A stretch of DNA of 64,000 nucleotides. Origin: Hymenopus coronatus. Lineage: Eukaryota > Arthropoda > Insecta > Mantodea > Hymenopodidae. The notes beneath the pieces were generated by a model. That model ran no database searches. It had not been told where the DNA came from and was given only the letters and a program-made list of their open reading frames with translations. The translations under genes were made by a program, and so were the position numbers. This document shows, piece after piece, positions 12,382-23,639 of this stretch (positions within the stretch are counted from its first letter, which is position 1; every line of letters begins with the position of its first letter). The stretch covers positions 431,763,921 to 431,827,920 of the forward strand of contig CM060900.1 of assembly GCA_030762935.1 (NCBI GenBank), given 5' to 3'.

Positions 12382-14123
12382 TTTTTTTGTTTTATTTTTA
12401 GTTTCAAGTGGAGGGGAAAAATCCACCTTAAGGACTAAACCGGGCTGGCATGCCCGGAGTGTGGGGTTTCCCAGAATGGGCCTACCGACTAAAAAACCCC
12501 TCCACCGGTATTTGAAGGTAATGATGCTGCGGTACCGCTGTTGCACCCGCGCAGTCGAAGGTAAAGGTGAACTGGCCCGCTGTGCGGCCATCCAGGGGAG
12601 AGGGTTGTGCTAGTAGACCGATTTGACCGAGGCTCAGCCGGCCCCCGTAACGAATTATAGGTGAGGAGTTGAAGAAATTGTGGGTGGTTGGGAATTGTTG
12701 GTGAAACATGGGATTGGGAGTGCAGGGAGAGCTGCCACTATCTGCCTGTGGTGATGATGTCGGTACTACCGGTTCTTCCTTCCCCTGGGGGCTGGACCAG
12801 TAGCGATGTAGGCGAGAATGTCAGTGGTAAGTCCTGTCTGAAGGTCGTGTAGTTGTTTGGATATGGATTTATGAAGTTGGTGCTGCAGCTCTCGGACACC
12901 CACGACCGAAGCCTCAAGAGACCCCAGCCGCGGGCACTGGTCGTCGCTGTCCTCGGCAGGTGGATGGACGAGGTGGCTCTCAATGCGGTCCAGCTGGCGC
13001 TGGATAGACGCAAGCACCGCGCCATTATCACCTGCAACACGATCAGAGTCCTGGTGCTTGGCCTCCAATGCTGCGAGTCGTTCGTTGGTTTCCCTCTGAA
13101 GTTCCTCGAGACGGAGACCGAGTTGGTGTGTAGCCGCCTGGATGGCGGCGATGTTCTGCTGTATGGAGTCCACGGCGTCCTGCAGAAAGGTGTCCGTCGG
13201 TGAAGAGTTTACTGGTGAAGTGTTCGGTGTAGAGTCTAGTGATGGTGATGGTTGGTGGTGCTGCTGTGGCTTTAGGAGGTTAAGGCCTACTCCGGGGATA
13301 TTGGGGGCACGTGGCTTGCCCTGTGTAGTGCGAGTTCCCGGAGCAGGTAGCGGAGTAGCGGCGTCGATGGCGCATATCATGGTTGGAGCAAGCGGCTGTA
13401 AGCGAGCTTGCCCCACAGTAGTGGCACCTAGGTGCGGCGTGGCAATCCTCCGAATAATGTCCGTAGGTGCAGCAGCGTCGGCAGGGGACCGGACGTTCGC
13501 TTCTGCTAGCCTCGACACGTAGCTGTTGCCCTAACAGGGGCAGGTGTGATGTCAATGCAGCTTTGGCTTCAGGCGCGGACCCCAGGTGGAGGCGGACCAG
13601 CAATGTGGGTCCCCGAGGTGACGAGATGCGGTTGGCCTTTACTGCAGAGGGCCAAAGGCGGCGTGCGGCATCCAGCACGAAGCGGGATGGAAAGTCCCTC
13701 GGGATCCCTATGATGCCCACTGTAAGATGGCCATCATGGTGCGTTGGTGTTGGAGTGGTGCCCTGCTCCAGCGGAGCAACAAGCACGGCGGAGACTGAGG
13801 TTGGAGGCGGCGAAGAAGGCCGGACCGATTCCCGGTTGGGTTCCGGTACGGCGGCGGAGGCGGTCGGCAGTTGGGGCCGGGCCGGTTCCCGATTGGGTTC
13901 CGGCACGGCGGCGGAGGCAGTCGGCGGTTTGGGCCGGGCCGGTTCCCGGTTGGGTGCCGGCACGGCGGCGGAGGCTGTCGGCGGATGAGGCAGGGCCGGT
14001 TTCCTATTGGGTACCAGTGCGGCGGCGATGTGTGCTGTCTGCTCCATAATGGTAAGTGGCGTGGCAGGAGGCGGCGTAGTAAGAGGGGCGGAAGGCGTCT
14101 CCATGATCTGCAGCAAGGCGGCC
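12382..14123 (-). mobile_element. gag-only retroposon copy E (subfamily 1)
   Basis: Two long frames carry Gag: 14134-13280 (Pro/Ala/Arg-rich N-terminus with a 19-residue tandem repeat, then GIPRDFPSRF, CRRCCTYGHYSEDC and CHYCGASSLTAAC) and 13518-12766 (250 codons with the LEELQRETNERLAALEAKHQ coiled coil, ending RGRKNR). The coiled-coil region is virtually identical to copy G. The tail is the T-rich stretch 12382-12399. The 5' boundary with F near 14124 has no T-run, so this junction arose differently or has been deleted. Confidence 0.83.
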
Positions 14124-15322
14124 AGTGGACACACATGACTTGCGCATTGAGTGCCCCTCTGGAGAAGTGGTTGGTGAAGATGAATGGTGATTTTCGGTGA
14201 ATTTACTCAGTGTTCTGAGTGGATCTGCTGGTGTTTTCGGAGTCGTCGTCTTTGCTGGAACATGGATAAAGCGTCTGTTGAAATTGGAGTTGTGTATAGC
14301 GGGTTGTTGTATGGAAACTGGTCGGCGGAATGGTGCTGCTGAGTTGGATAGTCCTGCTGTAGCTGCGCTTGGACACTGGCTAGCCGGTTGGACAGCTCAG
14401 CGGTGGAGGACTGTAGAGTGGAGATGGCGGCGGTGGTGGCAGCTTGCAGGTCCAGCAGCTTCCTGGAGATGACGCTGGTGAAGGCCTCTTCTAACGCAGC
14501 TAAGCGAGCGCTGATATTCAGGATCTCCGCATGAAGGTCCTGCATGGCATCCCGCGTCTCTGTGTCAATAGAAGCTGGAGGTGGTGTGGCGTCTGTGTGT
14601 TGGGTCTGCGGTGATCGTACTGGCTGCGGAGTGGTGCGCCCGTCCCTCGGGTAAAGGGGACACGGCCTGTCCAGTAAAGTGTCCTGTGCCACGGCAGATG
14701 GCACAGAACCGGCGACGGCGGCGGAGATCATGCCCCGTGCAGTGCGTCGTCAAGACGCTGGTCCCACAGTAATGGCACCGCGGCGCTGAAGTGCAGGCGT
14801 CTTGGCTGTGCCCGAAGGCGCAGCAGTGGCGGCAGGGCCGGTGGCTTTCCTGTCTGCTTACTTCGACTGGCAGTAGTCGCCCTAATAAGGGCAACCCAGA
14901 CGTCAAAGCATCTTCAATTCAGCCGGGTCCTAAAGCTCCACTCTTACCAACGGAGTTGGCCCCCGGTCGCAGAAAATGCGGGTGGCCCTCAAGCATGAAG
15001 GCCACCGCGACTGCGCGGCGGTGAGTAGATGCCGGGTGGAAAGGTCCCCCCCGTACCACGGCACTGAACCGGGGCGGCGGTGTGGAGCTCGGCGGAGATG
15101 GTGTTGTAGGCAGCGGCAACTACGGTGGCAGTTGCGGCGAAGCTGCGCTGGTGACTGGCGGCGAAAGGAAGTTTGCCTCAGCCGGCGGAGACGGAGGTAC
15201 TGCATCCTCGGCGACTGCCGGGGGAGTAGTGATGAGTGCTGCTGTAGCAGCGGCGGTTCGGTGCTGTCTCTTCTGCACCATCGTTTGTCGAGAGAAGTAG
15301 TCTCCGAAGTCCCCCCAGAGAA
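14124..15322 (-). mobile_element. gag-only retroposon copy F (subfamily 2, 3'-truncated)
   Basis: It is closely related to copy C but lacks C's 3' UTR and tail. Homology starts at CCAGTGGACACACATGAC. ATG near 15281 gives MVQKRQHRTAAATAAL. The coding sequence is broken: knuckles at 14906-14565 (CRHCCAFGHSQDAC, CHYCGTSVLTTHC, CAICRGTGHFTGQA) and coiled coil 14731-14207. Upstream of the ATG the short 5' tag CTTCTCTSG occurs twice, at about 15289-15296 and 15315-15323. Confidence 0.8.
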
Positions 15323-16757
15323 GTTTTTTGTTTTTTTTTTAGTTTCAAGTGGAGGGGAAAAATCCACCTTAAGGACTAAACCGGGCTGGCATGCCCGGAG
15401 TGTCGGTGTCTCCCAGAATGGGCCTACCGACTAAAAAAACCCCTCCACCGGTATTAGAAGGTAAGGATGCTGCGGTACCACTGTTGAACCCGCGCAGTAA
15501 AAGGTAAAGATGAACTGGCCCACTGTGCGGCCGCCAGGGGAGAGGGTTGTGCTAGTAGACCGGCTTGACCGAGGCCCAGCCGGCCCCCGTAGCGAATTAT
15601 AGGTGAGGAGTTGAGGAAATTGTGGGTGGTTGGGAATTGTTGGTGAAAACATGGGATTGGGAGTGCAGGGAGAGCTGCCACTCTCTCCCTGTGGTGATGA
15701 TGTCGGTACTACCGGTTCTTCCTTCCCCTGGGGGCTGGACCGGTAGCGATGTAGGCGAGAATGTCAGTGGTAAGTCCTGTCTGAAGGTCGTGTAGTTGTT
15801 TGGATATGGATTTATGAAGTTGGTGCTGCAGCTCTCGGACACCCACGACCGAAGCCTCAAGAGACCCCAGCCGCGGGCACTGGTCGTCGCTGTCCTCGGC
15901 AGGTGGATGGACGAGGTGGCTCTCAATGCGGTCCAGCTGGCGCTGGATAGACGCAAGCACCGCGCCATTATCACCTGCAACACGATCAGAGTCCTGGTGC
16001 TTGGCCTCCAATGCTGCGAGTCGTTCGTTGGTTTCCCTCTGAAGTTCCTCGAGACGGAGACCGAGTTGGTGTGTAGCCGCCTGGATGGCGGCGATGTTCT
16101 GCTGTATGGAGTCCACGGCGTCCTGCAGAAAGGTGTCCGTCGGTGAAGAGTTTACTGGTGAAGTGTTCGGTGTAGAGTCTAGTGATGGTGATGGTTGGTG
16201 GTGCTGCTGTGGCTTTAGGAGGTTAAGGCCTACTCCGGGGATATTGGGGGCACGTGGCTTGCCCTGTGTAGTGCGAGTTCCCGGAGCAGGTAGCGCAGTA
16301 GCGGCGTCGACGGCGCAGATCATGGTTGGAGCAAGCGGCTGTACGCGAGCTTGCCCCACAGTAGTGGCACTTAGGTGCGGCGTGGCAATCCTCCGAACGA
16401 TGTCCGTAGGTGCAGCAGCGTCGGCAGGGGACCGGACGTTCGCTTCTGCTAGCCTCGACACATAGCTGTTGCCCTAAGAAGGGCAGGCGTGATGTCAAGG
16501 CAGCTTCGGCTTCAGGCGCGGACCCCAGGTGGAGGCGGACCAACGACGTGGGTCCTCGAGGTGATGTGATGCGGTTGGCCTTTACTGCAGAGGGCCAATG
16601 GCGGCGTGCGGCATCCAGCACGAAGCGGGATGGAAGGTCCCTCGGGACCCCTATGACGACCACTGTAAGGTGGCCATCATGGTATGTTGAAGGCGGCGAA
16701 GAAGGCCGGACCGATTCCCGGGTGGGTTCCGGTACGGCGGTGGAGGAGGTCGGCCTT
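15323..16757 (-). mobile_element. gag-only retroposon copy G (subfamily 1, 5'-truncated)
   Basis: The tail is at 15323-15340 and the 3' UTR matches B and E. Frames are 16663-16223 (VIGVPRDLPSRFVLDAARRH, CRRCCTYGHRSEDC, CHYCGASSRTAAC, CATCSGNSHYTGQATC) and 16461-15709 (250 codons, almost the same residue for residue as copy E). The homology ends inside the Pro/Arg-rich N-terminal region at about 16757, next to AT-rich satellite. Confidence 0.82.
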
Positions 16758-16799
16758 GAGATTTCATAGATTTGCTGTGCTTTCTGTTCGAATTAATTC

Positions 16800-19210
16800 T
16801 TATATTTAATGTATTTAATTGTTTTATTAAGGTGAATAATACATCAGACGCTGGTTTTTGCCTGTTTTTAATACACTTTTATCTCATAAATCCATGAATT
16901 ATCATTTAGTCGAGGATAAAGCATATAACATTGAAATTTCATCACTTATTTCCAGCTATTATTTCTCATAAATACCGTTCGTAAGGTTAACACATCTATA
17001 AACTTTTCCCCTAAAACCGGTTTTCATGTTTTATCCTAAGGTATGTTCTTCCCAGTCTCATATTATGTCGATGTTCTAAAACGTCAGTTTACAGCATGTC
17101 TATTATCACGTCAATTGTGTTCAGACGTGCTCTCCTTCCTCACCAAGCAGGATAGAACGATAACAGCCAGACCAAGTATAAACACTTTGCCCCGATAGTA
17201 TAGGACATCCATATTTTTAGAGGTTTTAAGAAGTTAAATTATATGTCAGATCATATTTTTGTCTGTTTTGATAGTTTTTTCTTTTATACACCTTCATACG
17301 AATAAATCCACACATTTTTCATTTAAACTTGTATTTTCCATGTAAAGTTGGAAGCCTCTCATTTATTTTTCCTAATATTTCATTATAAAGGGCATCCAAC
17401 AGGCTAGCGCATCTACCTTTCCCTAAAATATCCGGTTTAGCCATATTTTCACTTAGTTTTAGGCCTACGCTTATATTAATCGCTAGTAGCTCAGGGTAGC
17501 ATTTAGGCACACCCCTATCGGTTCAAGCATTATTTAATCCAGTTATTTCGAATTTTGAGATGGAATACAATACCTACTGTGCCTGCTATGTACATTACGT
17601 AATGCAGAGGAAGTAAAACGTTCAACACTCTTACTCATGTTTATTAACTTGTTAAAAGGAAAGGTAATACTATTGTATGCCCGGAGAGTAGGAAATCGGT
17701 GTTTAAGCATTTATAACAAATCTCGCTCCCTCACGCTATGAGGGTGAACAAGATTACTATACTCAAGGTTAATCATTTCCAAAGATATGTTTTCACCGCA
17801 ACGCGATTTCCGGTTATCGCTTTAATTTTCGTTTATTTTTAAGTATCCGCTTACTTTAAACCTCATAGAGCCCCTAGGATAGCATCTTAGCATACCCCTT
17901 TCGGTTCAGGTATTATTTCATTCAGGTGTATTTTATTCAAGTTTTGTGTATTCGAAGCCCAGTCTGCAAGGATAAGGTTGTTGTGTTTGCTTAATTCAGC
18001 ACGCCAAATGCATTCACATAAGCATTCCACGGGTTATTCAGCTTTAAAAAGCTCCAAAGCATATGAAATCCTAAACAGTCCTGTCATGAAAGGACGGGAA
18101 TCGAACCCGTGTTCTTTTTATAAAGTTATTATCCGGAATAATATCCCAGTAATTCCACCTTAATGTGTATATTTATTTAAACTATGTGAAACACTTAGTT
18201 TTAAGAGTTATAAAAAATGGGCCGAAGTTTAGCTTCGAACAAAGCCCCTAATGATATCTATTTGTATTTGTATCAGTATTTAAGAACAGAGGGGACAGCT
18301 GTTTTCCGTTTAATTCGCTCTCCCTATGTTATTTCTTATAGGAGTTATTCACCCATGGAATTAAAGTCCATTCAGTTAGGGATCGAGACGCGGTCCTTTA
18401 GGCTATGAAATGCTTATAATCTTAAATGCATATGCTAAATGCATAATTATGCTCTTTTCCCCGTTAATTTCGATTCAATAGTTGAGGGATACGTCAGAAT
18501 CTTAAAATGACTTCGAAAGTTATAAATTCGAACCAAGGTCCTGCAATCAAATTTATTCCCTCGCGTAATATTACCTGTGTTGGAAGCTTTGTCCCGTCTC
18601 AGTATGGTTAATAGTTCCTGAGATAATTATTTTTAAGACATTGCTGGAACCCGGGACTTTCTGGTACATCGGTATATATTTAAACATTTGTCATTATCTC
18701 CATATATTGAATACAGTTTATTCAAGATCTTTATCTAAATTAATATACCCCTATAAAAGATTAAAGTTTCAACGTCGACCTAGAATCGACTCGAAGCTCT
18801 CTAGGTTAAATGTAGGTATATAATCATAGTTTTGTATGCTAAGATCATCAATATTCGCTTTTTATGTTAATGTAGGCCTTATAGTTCAGGATTTAGCAAA
18901 AAAAAAAAAAAAAAAATTAAAAAGTCATCGAACCTTATGGATTCGAACCAAGGATCCAGGATTTCAGATTACATTGAGGCACGTCATAATAGTTACCATA
19001 CAGTTTGTATCCCATTATGCTAGGATTATCAGTTCCTGAGAACATCAGGTTTAAGCTTTCACATCGAACCCCCGGCCGTCAGGTAAGTTTGTATATATTT
19101 AGATCATTACACGTAAAGCTGTATGCTGAATAAAGTTTATTCGAAGTCTTTATCTAAATTAGTATAGCAAATATAAGAGATCAAACTTTCATACCACAAC
19201 CTAAATAATC
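16800..19210. repeat. Degenerate tandem repeat with a unit of about 385-415 bp
   Basis: Matching blocks recur at a near-constant spacing. CCCCTATCGGTTCAAGC near 17512 recurs as CCCCTTTCGGTTCAGG near 17895. ATTCGAACCAAGG recurs at 18526 and 18941. TCTTTATCTAAATTA near 18729 recurs near 19149. About six decayed units fit the span. Several contain minus-strand B-box-like sequence (GAATCGAACCCG, ATTCGAACCAAGG), suggesting a SINE was absorbed into the repeat. No coding region is seen. Confidence 0.6.
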
Positions 19211-19229
19211 ACCAAAAATCTGATGTGTA

Positions 19230-19949
19230 CCATTCACATGACTTTCTCCATATCCCTGCAACAAATAATTCTTAAAAAGCTTATACTTCTATTTACTTTA
19301 TGCTAATCAGAAAAAAATTAGCAGAAATAGTCTTATTACTCGCATCCTTGTAAGTAGAAGCGAAATAAGGAACAACCGTAGGTTAAAGTGATAGTCAAAA
19401 GCTGGTTGCTATGACAATGAAGTTCCTTTGTTTATATGGATAGGAGTTGACAAGTTCCAATATGAGAAAAGTATACGTTTTTCATAGCAGAAACCAAAAA
19501 TAAGGAATGTCACAAAAACTACGAACTCCACGAAAACAAATGTATATAACATAAATTGTGCGTTTTAATGTGCTCTACATTTTTTGTGTAGTAAGTTTTT
19601 GTCCATTTCTTACGGTTTAGCAATTATTCAAAATTTAGTAAAATTCATCCAGAATAAACTACTCTTCAGAGGCTATTCCCAGAAAATTCAAGATATACAT
19701 TTCATTTGTCAGGTAAATATGTTTAATATCCGAAATTTTAATCAAAATCGTTAGAGCCATTTTTGAGAAAATCAAAATTTTCGAAAAAAGTTCCATGTAA
19801 AGGGTAGTTGGGGGTGGGGGATTTTTCTCAAAATCTTCGTGTCGCATCCCTGGAAGACACGAAAGTCGGTAAAATACCAAGTTTGGTATTTTACCGACTT
19901 TTCGTTTTTGAGTTATCGTGTTCACAGACACACGGACACACGGACACGC

Positions 19950-19986
<37 letters not shown>

Positions 19987-20225
19987 TCTTTTTGTGAAAA
20001 TGCTTTTTTGGATATTGGGGACCCTAAAACATATATTTTCGGTGAAATCTCGGTTTCGAATTTTTGGTGGAGTGCAATACACTATGTACATAGTGCGTAT
20101 GGAGAAAGTAAAAATTCCAGCTCGATTTATAACAACAAATGGCAATGTACCTATGTGAATCACGCCTGCCCCCCCCTTTTCTTTGGTTTTCATGTAATGA
20201 AAAGTACAATGTGACAGTATTTGCA
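19230..20225 (+). repeat. Dispersed repeat rpt-1, copy 1, with hairpin and CA tract
   Basis: The order of blocks is AATAATTCTTA-type sequence, CTATTCCCAGAAAATTCAAG, TTTTTGAGAAAATC, TTCCATGTAAAGGGTAGTT, AAAATCTTCGTGTCGC, a perfect-looking inverted repeat at 19860-19904, a CA microsatellite near 19955-19983, and GGTGAAATCTCGGTTTCGAA. The order recurs at 20945-21770, 23640-24140 (minus), 46205-46830 (minus) and 62344-62690. No transposase or RT is visible, so its class is unknown. Confidence 0.7.
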
Positions 20226-20944
20226 ATGCTTTTTTGTCCTATTTAAGACAAGTATAATGTTATAAATTTAATTACAGTGAAAATTAAGTGAAAAGAAGAG
20301 AAAATTTTCCCCACACTTGCCTTTAGAAAATCACATTACCACACACACACATCCCCAATATTTTTGCCCATGACTTGCACTACCAGGCGGTCCACCAGCT
20401 CCTTATTTCACGTGTTCATACGATAAAAGACGGGCAATTAGAAGCGTAATAATATTAATGATGATACAGTAAAACACTGCTCTCGTGTAAGGGTATCTTT
20501 CTTTACGATGTTTTAATTTATTCGGCAAAACGTATACTGCAAACGTGAAATGCGGCGCTGTTGAGCCACCTGATATAGGAACGAAAGAAGATTACAAACT
20601 TCCTTACAGCTCTTGAGAATTACCAGGCCATTTTGAGCTATTTACGTATAACTTATCTCGATAAATGATTGCATAATTATGCACATTATACATAAAACTG
20701 AAATACAAACTGTGTATGGTACTTGATAATTTGAATGTATATAAAATATAATCTGTATAGAGGGCCAACCTAGGAAAGTTTATCCCGGTTACCTTCTCTC
20801 TAAACTATGCGTGGGCCATTTTTTTTAAATTGTATTGAAAACATTAATGATTGAGCACTTTGAGGTGTTTCCTTTGTGAAACACACAATACACTTTTAAA
20901 CATACTACAGATATATTAAACAAAAATATCTGATTTATTTAATT
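20226..20944. other. AT-rich spacer between two rpt-1 copies
   Basis: No open frame with recognisable features. A short CA run lies near 20340. Confidence 0.5.
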
Positions 20945-21770
20945 TAATTGACTTTTTCTTCCTATTCTGCACTAAATAATTCTTACAGAAGCTTATTGTT
21001 CTGCATACTTCATGCTATCCGCGGTACACATTAACAGAGATTATTTTATTACTTAGTTCTCTTCTAATCAGAGGGAGAAAACGGGATACACAGGGCTAAA
21101 GTGATACTCAAATCTTTTAAAATACGGTCTTTTGTAATTTGATTGGAATTCCATTATTTTTCTGTAACCACGATGAGAAAAGTGAATAACGGCTTCCCAT
21201 TTTAGAAAAATATTAGTATTGGGCATTTTAAAATCAATAACATCAAATATTTCGGATGTAATTAGCTCTGCATAAAAACTGTAGGTATGCCATAATTTAG
21301 GTGTTTTAAGAATATCTACATGCAATCTCTTACGTTAATCAGTTTTGCAAAAGTCATTCAAAATGAAGAGGACTTCAGAGACTATTCCCATGGCATTCAT
21401 TTTATTCATCTTGTAAATATCATTTTAATCAAAAGTGTTAGAGCAATTTTTGAGAAAATAGATACTTTCTAAACTTCTTCCATGTAAAGTGTAGTTTGGG
21501 GAGGAATTTCCCTGAAAATCTCTGTCACATCTTTGGAAGATTCTAAACTTAGATTCAAAATGTTGTATTTAACCGACTTTTTGGTTTTGGATTATGCTGA
21601 GCACAACACAGCCCGTTTTCAAAAAAACGGTTTTATTTTTATCCAGGAGTCCTTTAAACATGTATTTTCAGTGAAAATCTGTATCTAACATTTGGTTGAA
21701 ATACAAAACCTTCTCCACCCACTATGCACCTATGTACATACTAATCGGTAGAGAAAATAAAACATTAAAT
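20945..21770 (+). repeat. rpt-1, copy 2
   Basis: This shares with copy 1 AAATAATTCTTAC-AGAAGCTTA, GAGACTATTCCCATGG, CAATTTTTGAGAAAATAG, CTTCCATGTAAAGTGTAGTTTGG and CAGTGAAAATC in the same order. The hairpin arm is decayed and the CA tract is absent. Copies 1 and 2 are direct repeats about 1.7 kb apart. Confidence 0.65.
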
Positions 21771-22571
21771 TATTAAATGGAATATTATGTGTAACTGTAA
21801 ACACTAAAGTTGAAACACTCAACAGAACTATGCATCCGCAAACTCCATGCCGCGAGGAAACGGCTGCGACCAGGTAAGGCGGGGATTCTCTGTTATGACG
21901 TGACCTATTGATTTCGTTGAGTGTGATCCACTATCAGTGTTGCTAAGTTTCAAGACGAACTCACTGACACTAACTGTTTGGAAATGCCGTTTTGTGTGCA
22001 TCAAATACGAAGGTAAAGTGAATAAAATAAGAACACATTTATAAAATAAATATGAAAAAGGAGCAAATATGGAACGTAATTTACAAACTGCTGAGGTATT
22101 ATACTTATTAAAAAAAACGCCAAATATGCACAACGTAGAACATAAAATTTGATTAAATTGTTATAAATTAAGCAGTTAACTGTCATACTATGTGAGCCTA
22201 ATTTGTGACAGCAAAGAAAACTGTATGAATTAAAATCCTGCCCTTAGACATAATAAAACTGCTAAGCATTCTCGAGTGAGGTATTTTTCCCATATACGCT
22301 GAGAGATGGCGCGTTCGCTAATCACATTAAGTTCTCTTATTGCGCAGCGAAGGCCGCAATTGTTACAGAAAAAGCGAAAAATTAACGTGGCAAAACCTGA
22401 ATTGTGCGTTATGTATTTGGTTTTGTGCAGAAAGGAAGGAGTAGCGTATGGCTGAAATGTGCTTTTCATGCAAAAGAAATAAGTACTGCATATGAAGCAC
22501 TTGGAGTTACCTATATCGGCCGATTTCAATCACTTTGTCACTCTTTCTCCTTCGTCGCTTCACCTAAGGTT
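21771..22571. other. AT-rich stretch, no supported gene
   Basis: A minus-strand frame of 101 codons (22133-21828) is open, but I see no domain, no splice support and no match to neighbours. Confidence 0.5.
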
Positions 22572-22624
22572 TATCACATGCTTATAATAAATCAACAATA
22601 TTGATTTATTACAAGCATGTGATA
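22572..22624. repeat. Near-perfect inverted repeat (24-bp arms, 5-nt loop)
   Basis: The arm 22572-22595 is complementary to 22601-22624 with one mismatch; the loop is CAATA. No coding region adjoins it. It could be a compact MITE remnant or a fold-back. Confidence 0.8.
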
Positions 22625-22671
22625 TATATTGGTTTTAATTCTTCACGTTTTTAGTTTCCTTGTTTCTTTTT

Positions 22672-22905
22672 TATAGTATTTAACGCCCACTTTTACTACT
22701 TATGGCACCACAGGCGACTTCCTTGTTTACCTCGTCAAAATTTTGTCGCAGCTTCATTTTCCTGAATTCTACCTAGACCACTCGACTCTAACCAAGGCGG
22801 CCCCGTTAATTCCAGGGGACCACGTGTGAGATCTGCGGTGGACAAAGTAGGATCTGTGCGGGCTTTCTCCGGTATCTCCATTTTCCCGTTATTCATTCCA
22901 TCACC
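22672..22905. repeat. Fragments of SINE family A in opposite orientations
   Basis: The minus-strand 3' end (TATTTAACGCCCACTTTTAC) lies at about 22675-22725. A plus-strand body (CCACGTGTGAGATCTGCGG, GGACAAAG, GGGCTTTCTCCGG) lies at about 22818-22900. The opposite orientations imply two insertions or an inversion. Confidence 0.55.
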
Positions 22906-23262
22906 TGCTCCATGATCACCTTTCTCCTCACTCTCGTACCAGACATTGGGCTCAACACCAATCCTGAAGACTCTCTGATCTAAAGTCTGTCTGCTCCTCA
23001 AGTCATCTGACTCCAGGCGCTGACTTTTAAGTCCTGGAGACTGTAAGATTATGCCAGATCCGCTAATGACATTTGGAATTTAGAGACATTTCAGATTAAG
23101 AGTATCTAATGTTTCCAGGAAACTTGCCGCGATATCTTGCTTGGTCACTATCCCTCAAAATCCCCTCTCCGCTCAAGTAATTTGCAGTATCTGCCTAATG
23201 ATTTATGACCATCAGCACACCATTTTGTAAGTTTACTGTTAGGTGCAGTATTTCAGAAAATT

Positions 23263-23580
23263 ATGGAGATTACAGAAACTTCTAAGGGTAAGCCATTATT
23301 GGTTTGCAAAGGTCATAGATGTCGAAAGAATTGCATAAAAGAGGAAAAAAATAATTTATTGGGGTGTATAAATGAGAAGACCAATACTGCAACGGACGAG
23401 TTTCAAAAAAACAAAAAAAACACTCTTCTTGGTAAATTGCCTCATAGTTGCATTTCAGATGTAGTAGCACGTGTAGTTGCCATACGAGTAGAAAAACGAG
23501 CCAGGGAAAGCGAGCATTTTATTTCAAAAACCTACTCCGCAGTACTGGGTCAGAGTATCAACAACAATAACCAAAAATAA
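23263..23580 (+). pseudogene. FLYWCH-type zinc finger fragment, probably from a Mutator-like transposase
   Basis: The 105-codon frame opens with EITETSKGKPLLVCKGHRC, which resembles the start of a FLYWCH domain (a Lys-Pro-x-Leu-Val strand followed by a G-[YH]-[RF] turn). It continues CINEKTNTATDEF and then SCISDVVARVVAIRVEKRARES, similar in layout to the helical region after FLYWCH in insect FLYWCH-MULE proteins. The second cysteine/histidine pair is imperfect and no MULE catalytic domain follows. Family assignment is inference; a host FLYWCH protein fragment is the alternative. Confidence 0.5.
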
Positions 23581-23639
23581 TTTTTACTTTCTCTCCTTCG
23601 TTTTCCGATAGTAATTTTATTAGAGAAGATATTGCATTC

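Larger units (their letters stand above)
5700..16757 (-). repeat. Head-to-tail array of seven gag-only retroposons (A-G)
   Basis: All seven units lie on the minus strand with 3' ends towards low coordinates. At most junctions the A-rich tail of one unit (a T-run on the plus strand) abuts the 5' end of the next: 7380-7404, 9015-9023, 10405-10445, 12382-12399 and 15323-15340. The E/F junction near 14124 lacks a T-run. Each unit is 1.2-2 kb and encodes only a Gag-like protein with zinc knuckles and a coiled-coil-like tail. I see no endonuclease or RT sequence in 11 kb. The array is GC-rich compared with its AT-rich surroundings. Confidence 0.85.

Noticed and set aside
6000..16800. Many plus-strand frames of 60-200 codons through the gag array
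   Set aside because: They are shadows of the GC-rich minus-strand gag sequence; zinc knuckles and coiled coils appear only on the minus strand.
19659..20226. Frames rich in Cys-Val or Thr-His repeats
   Set aside because: They are translations of the CA/GT microsatellite inside rpt-1.
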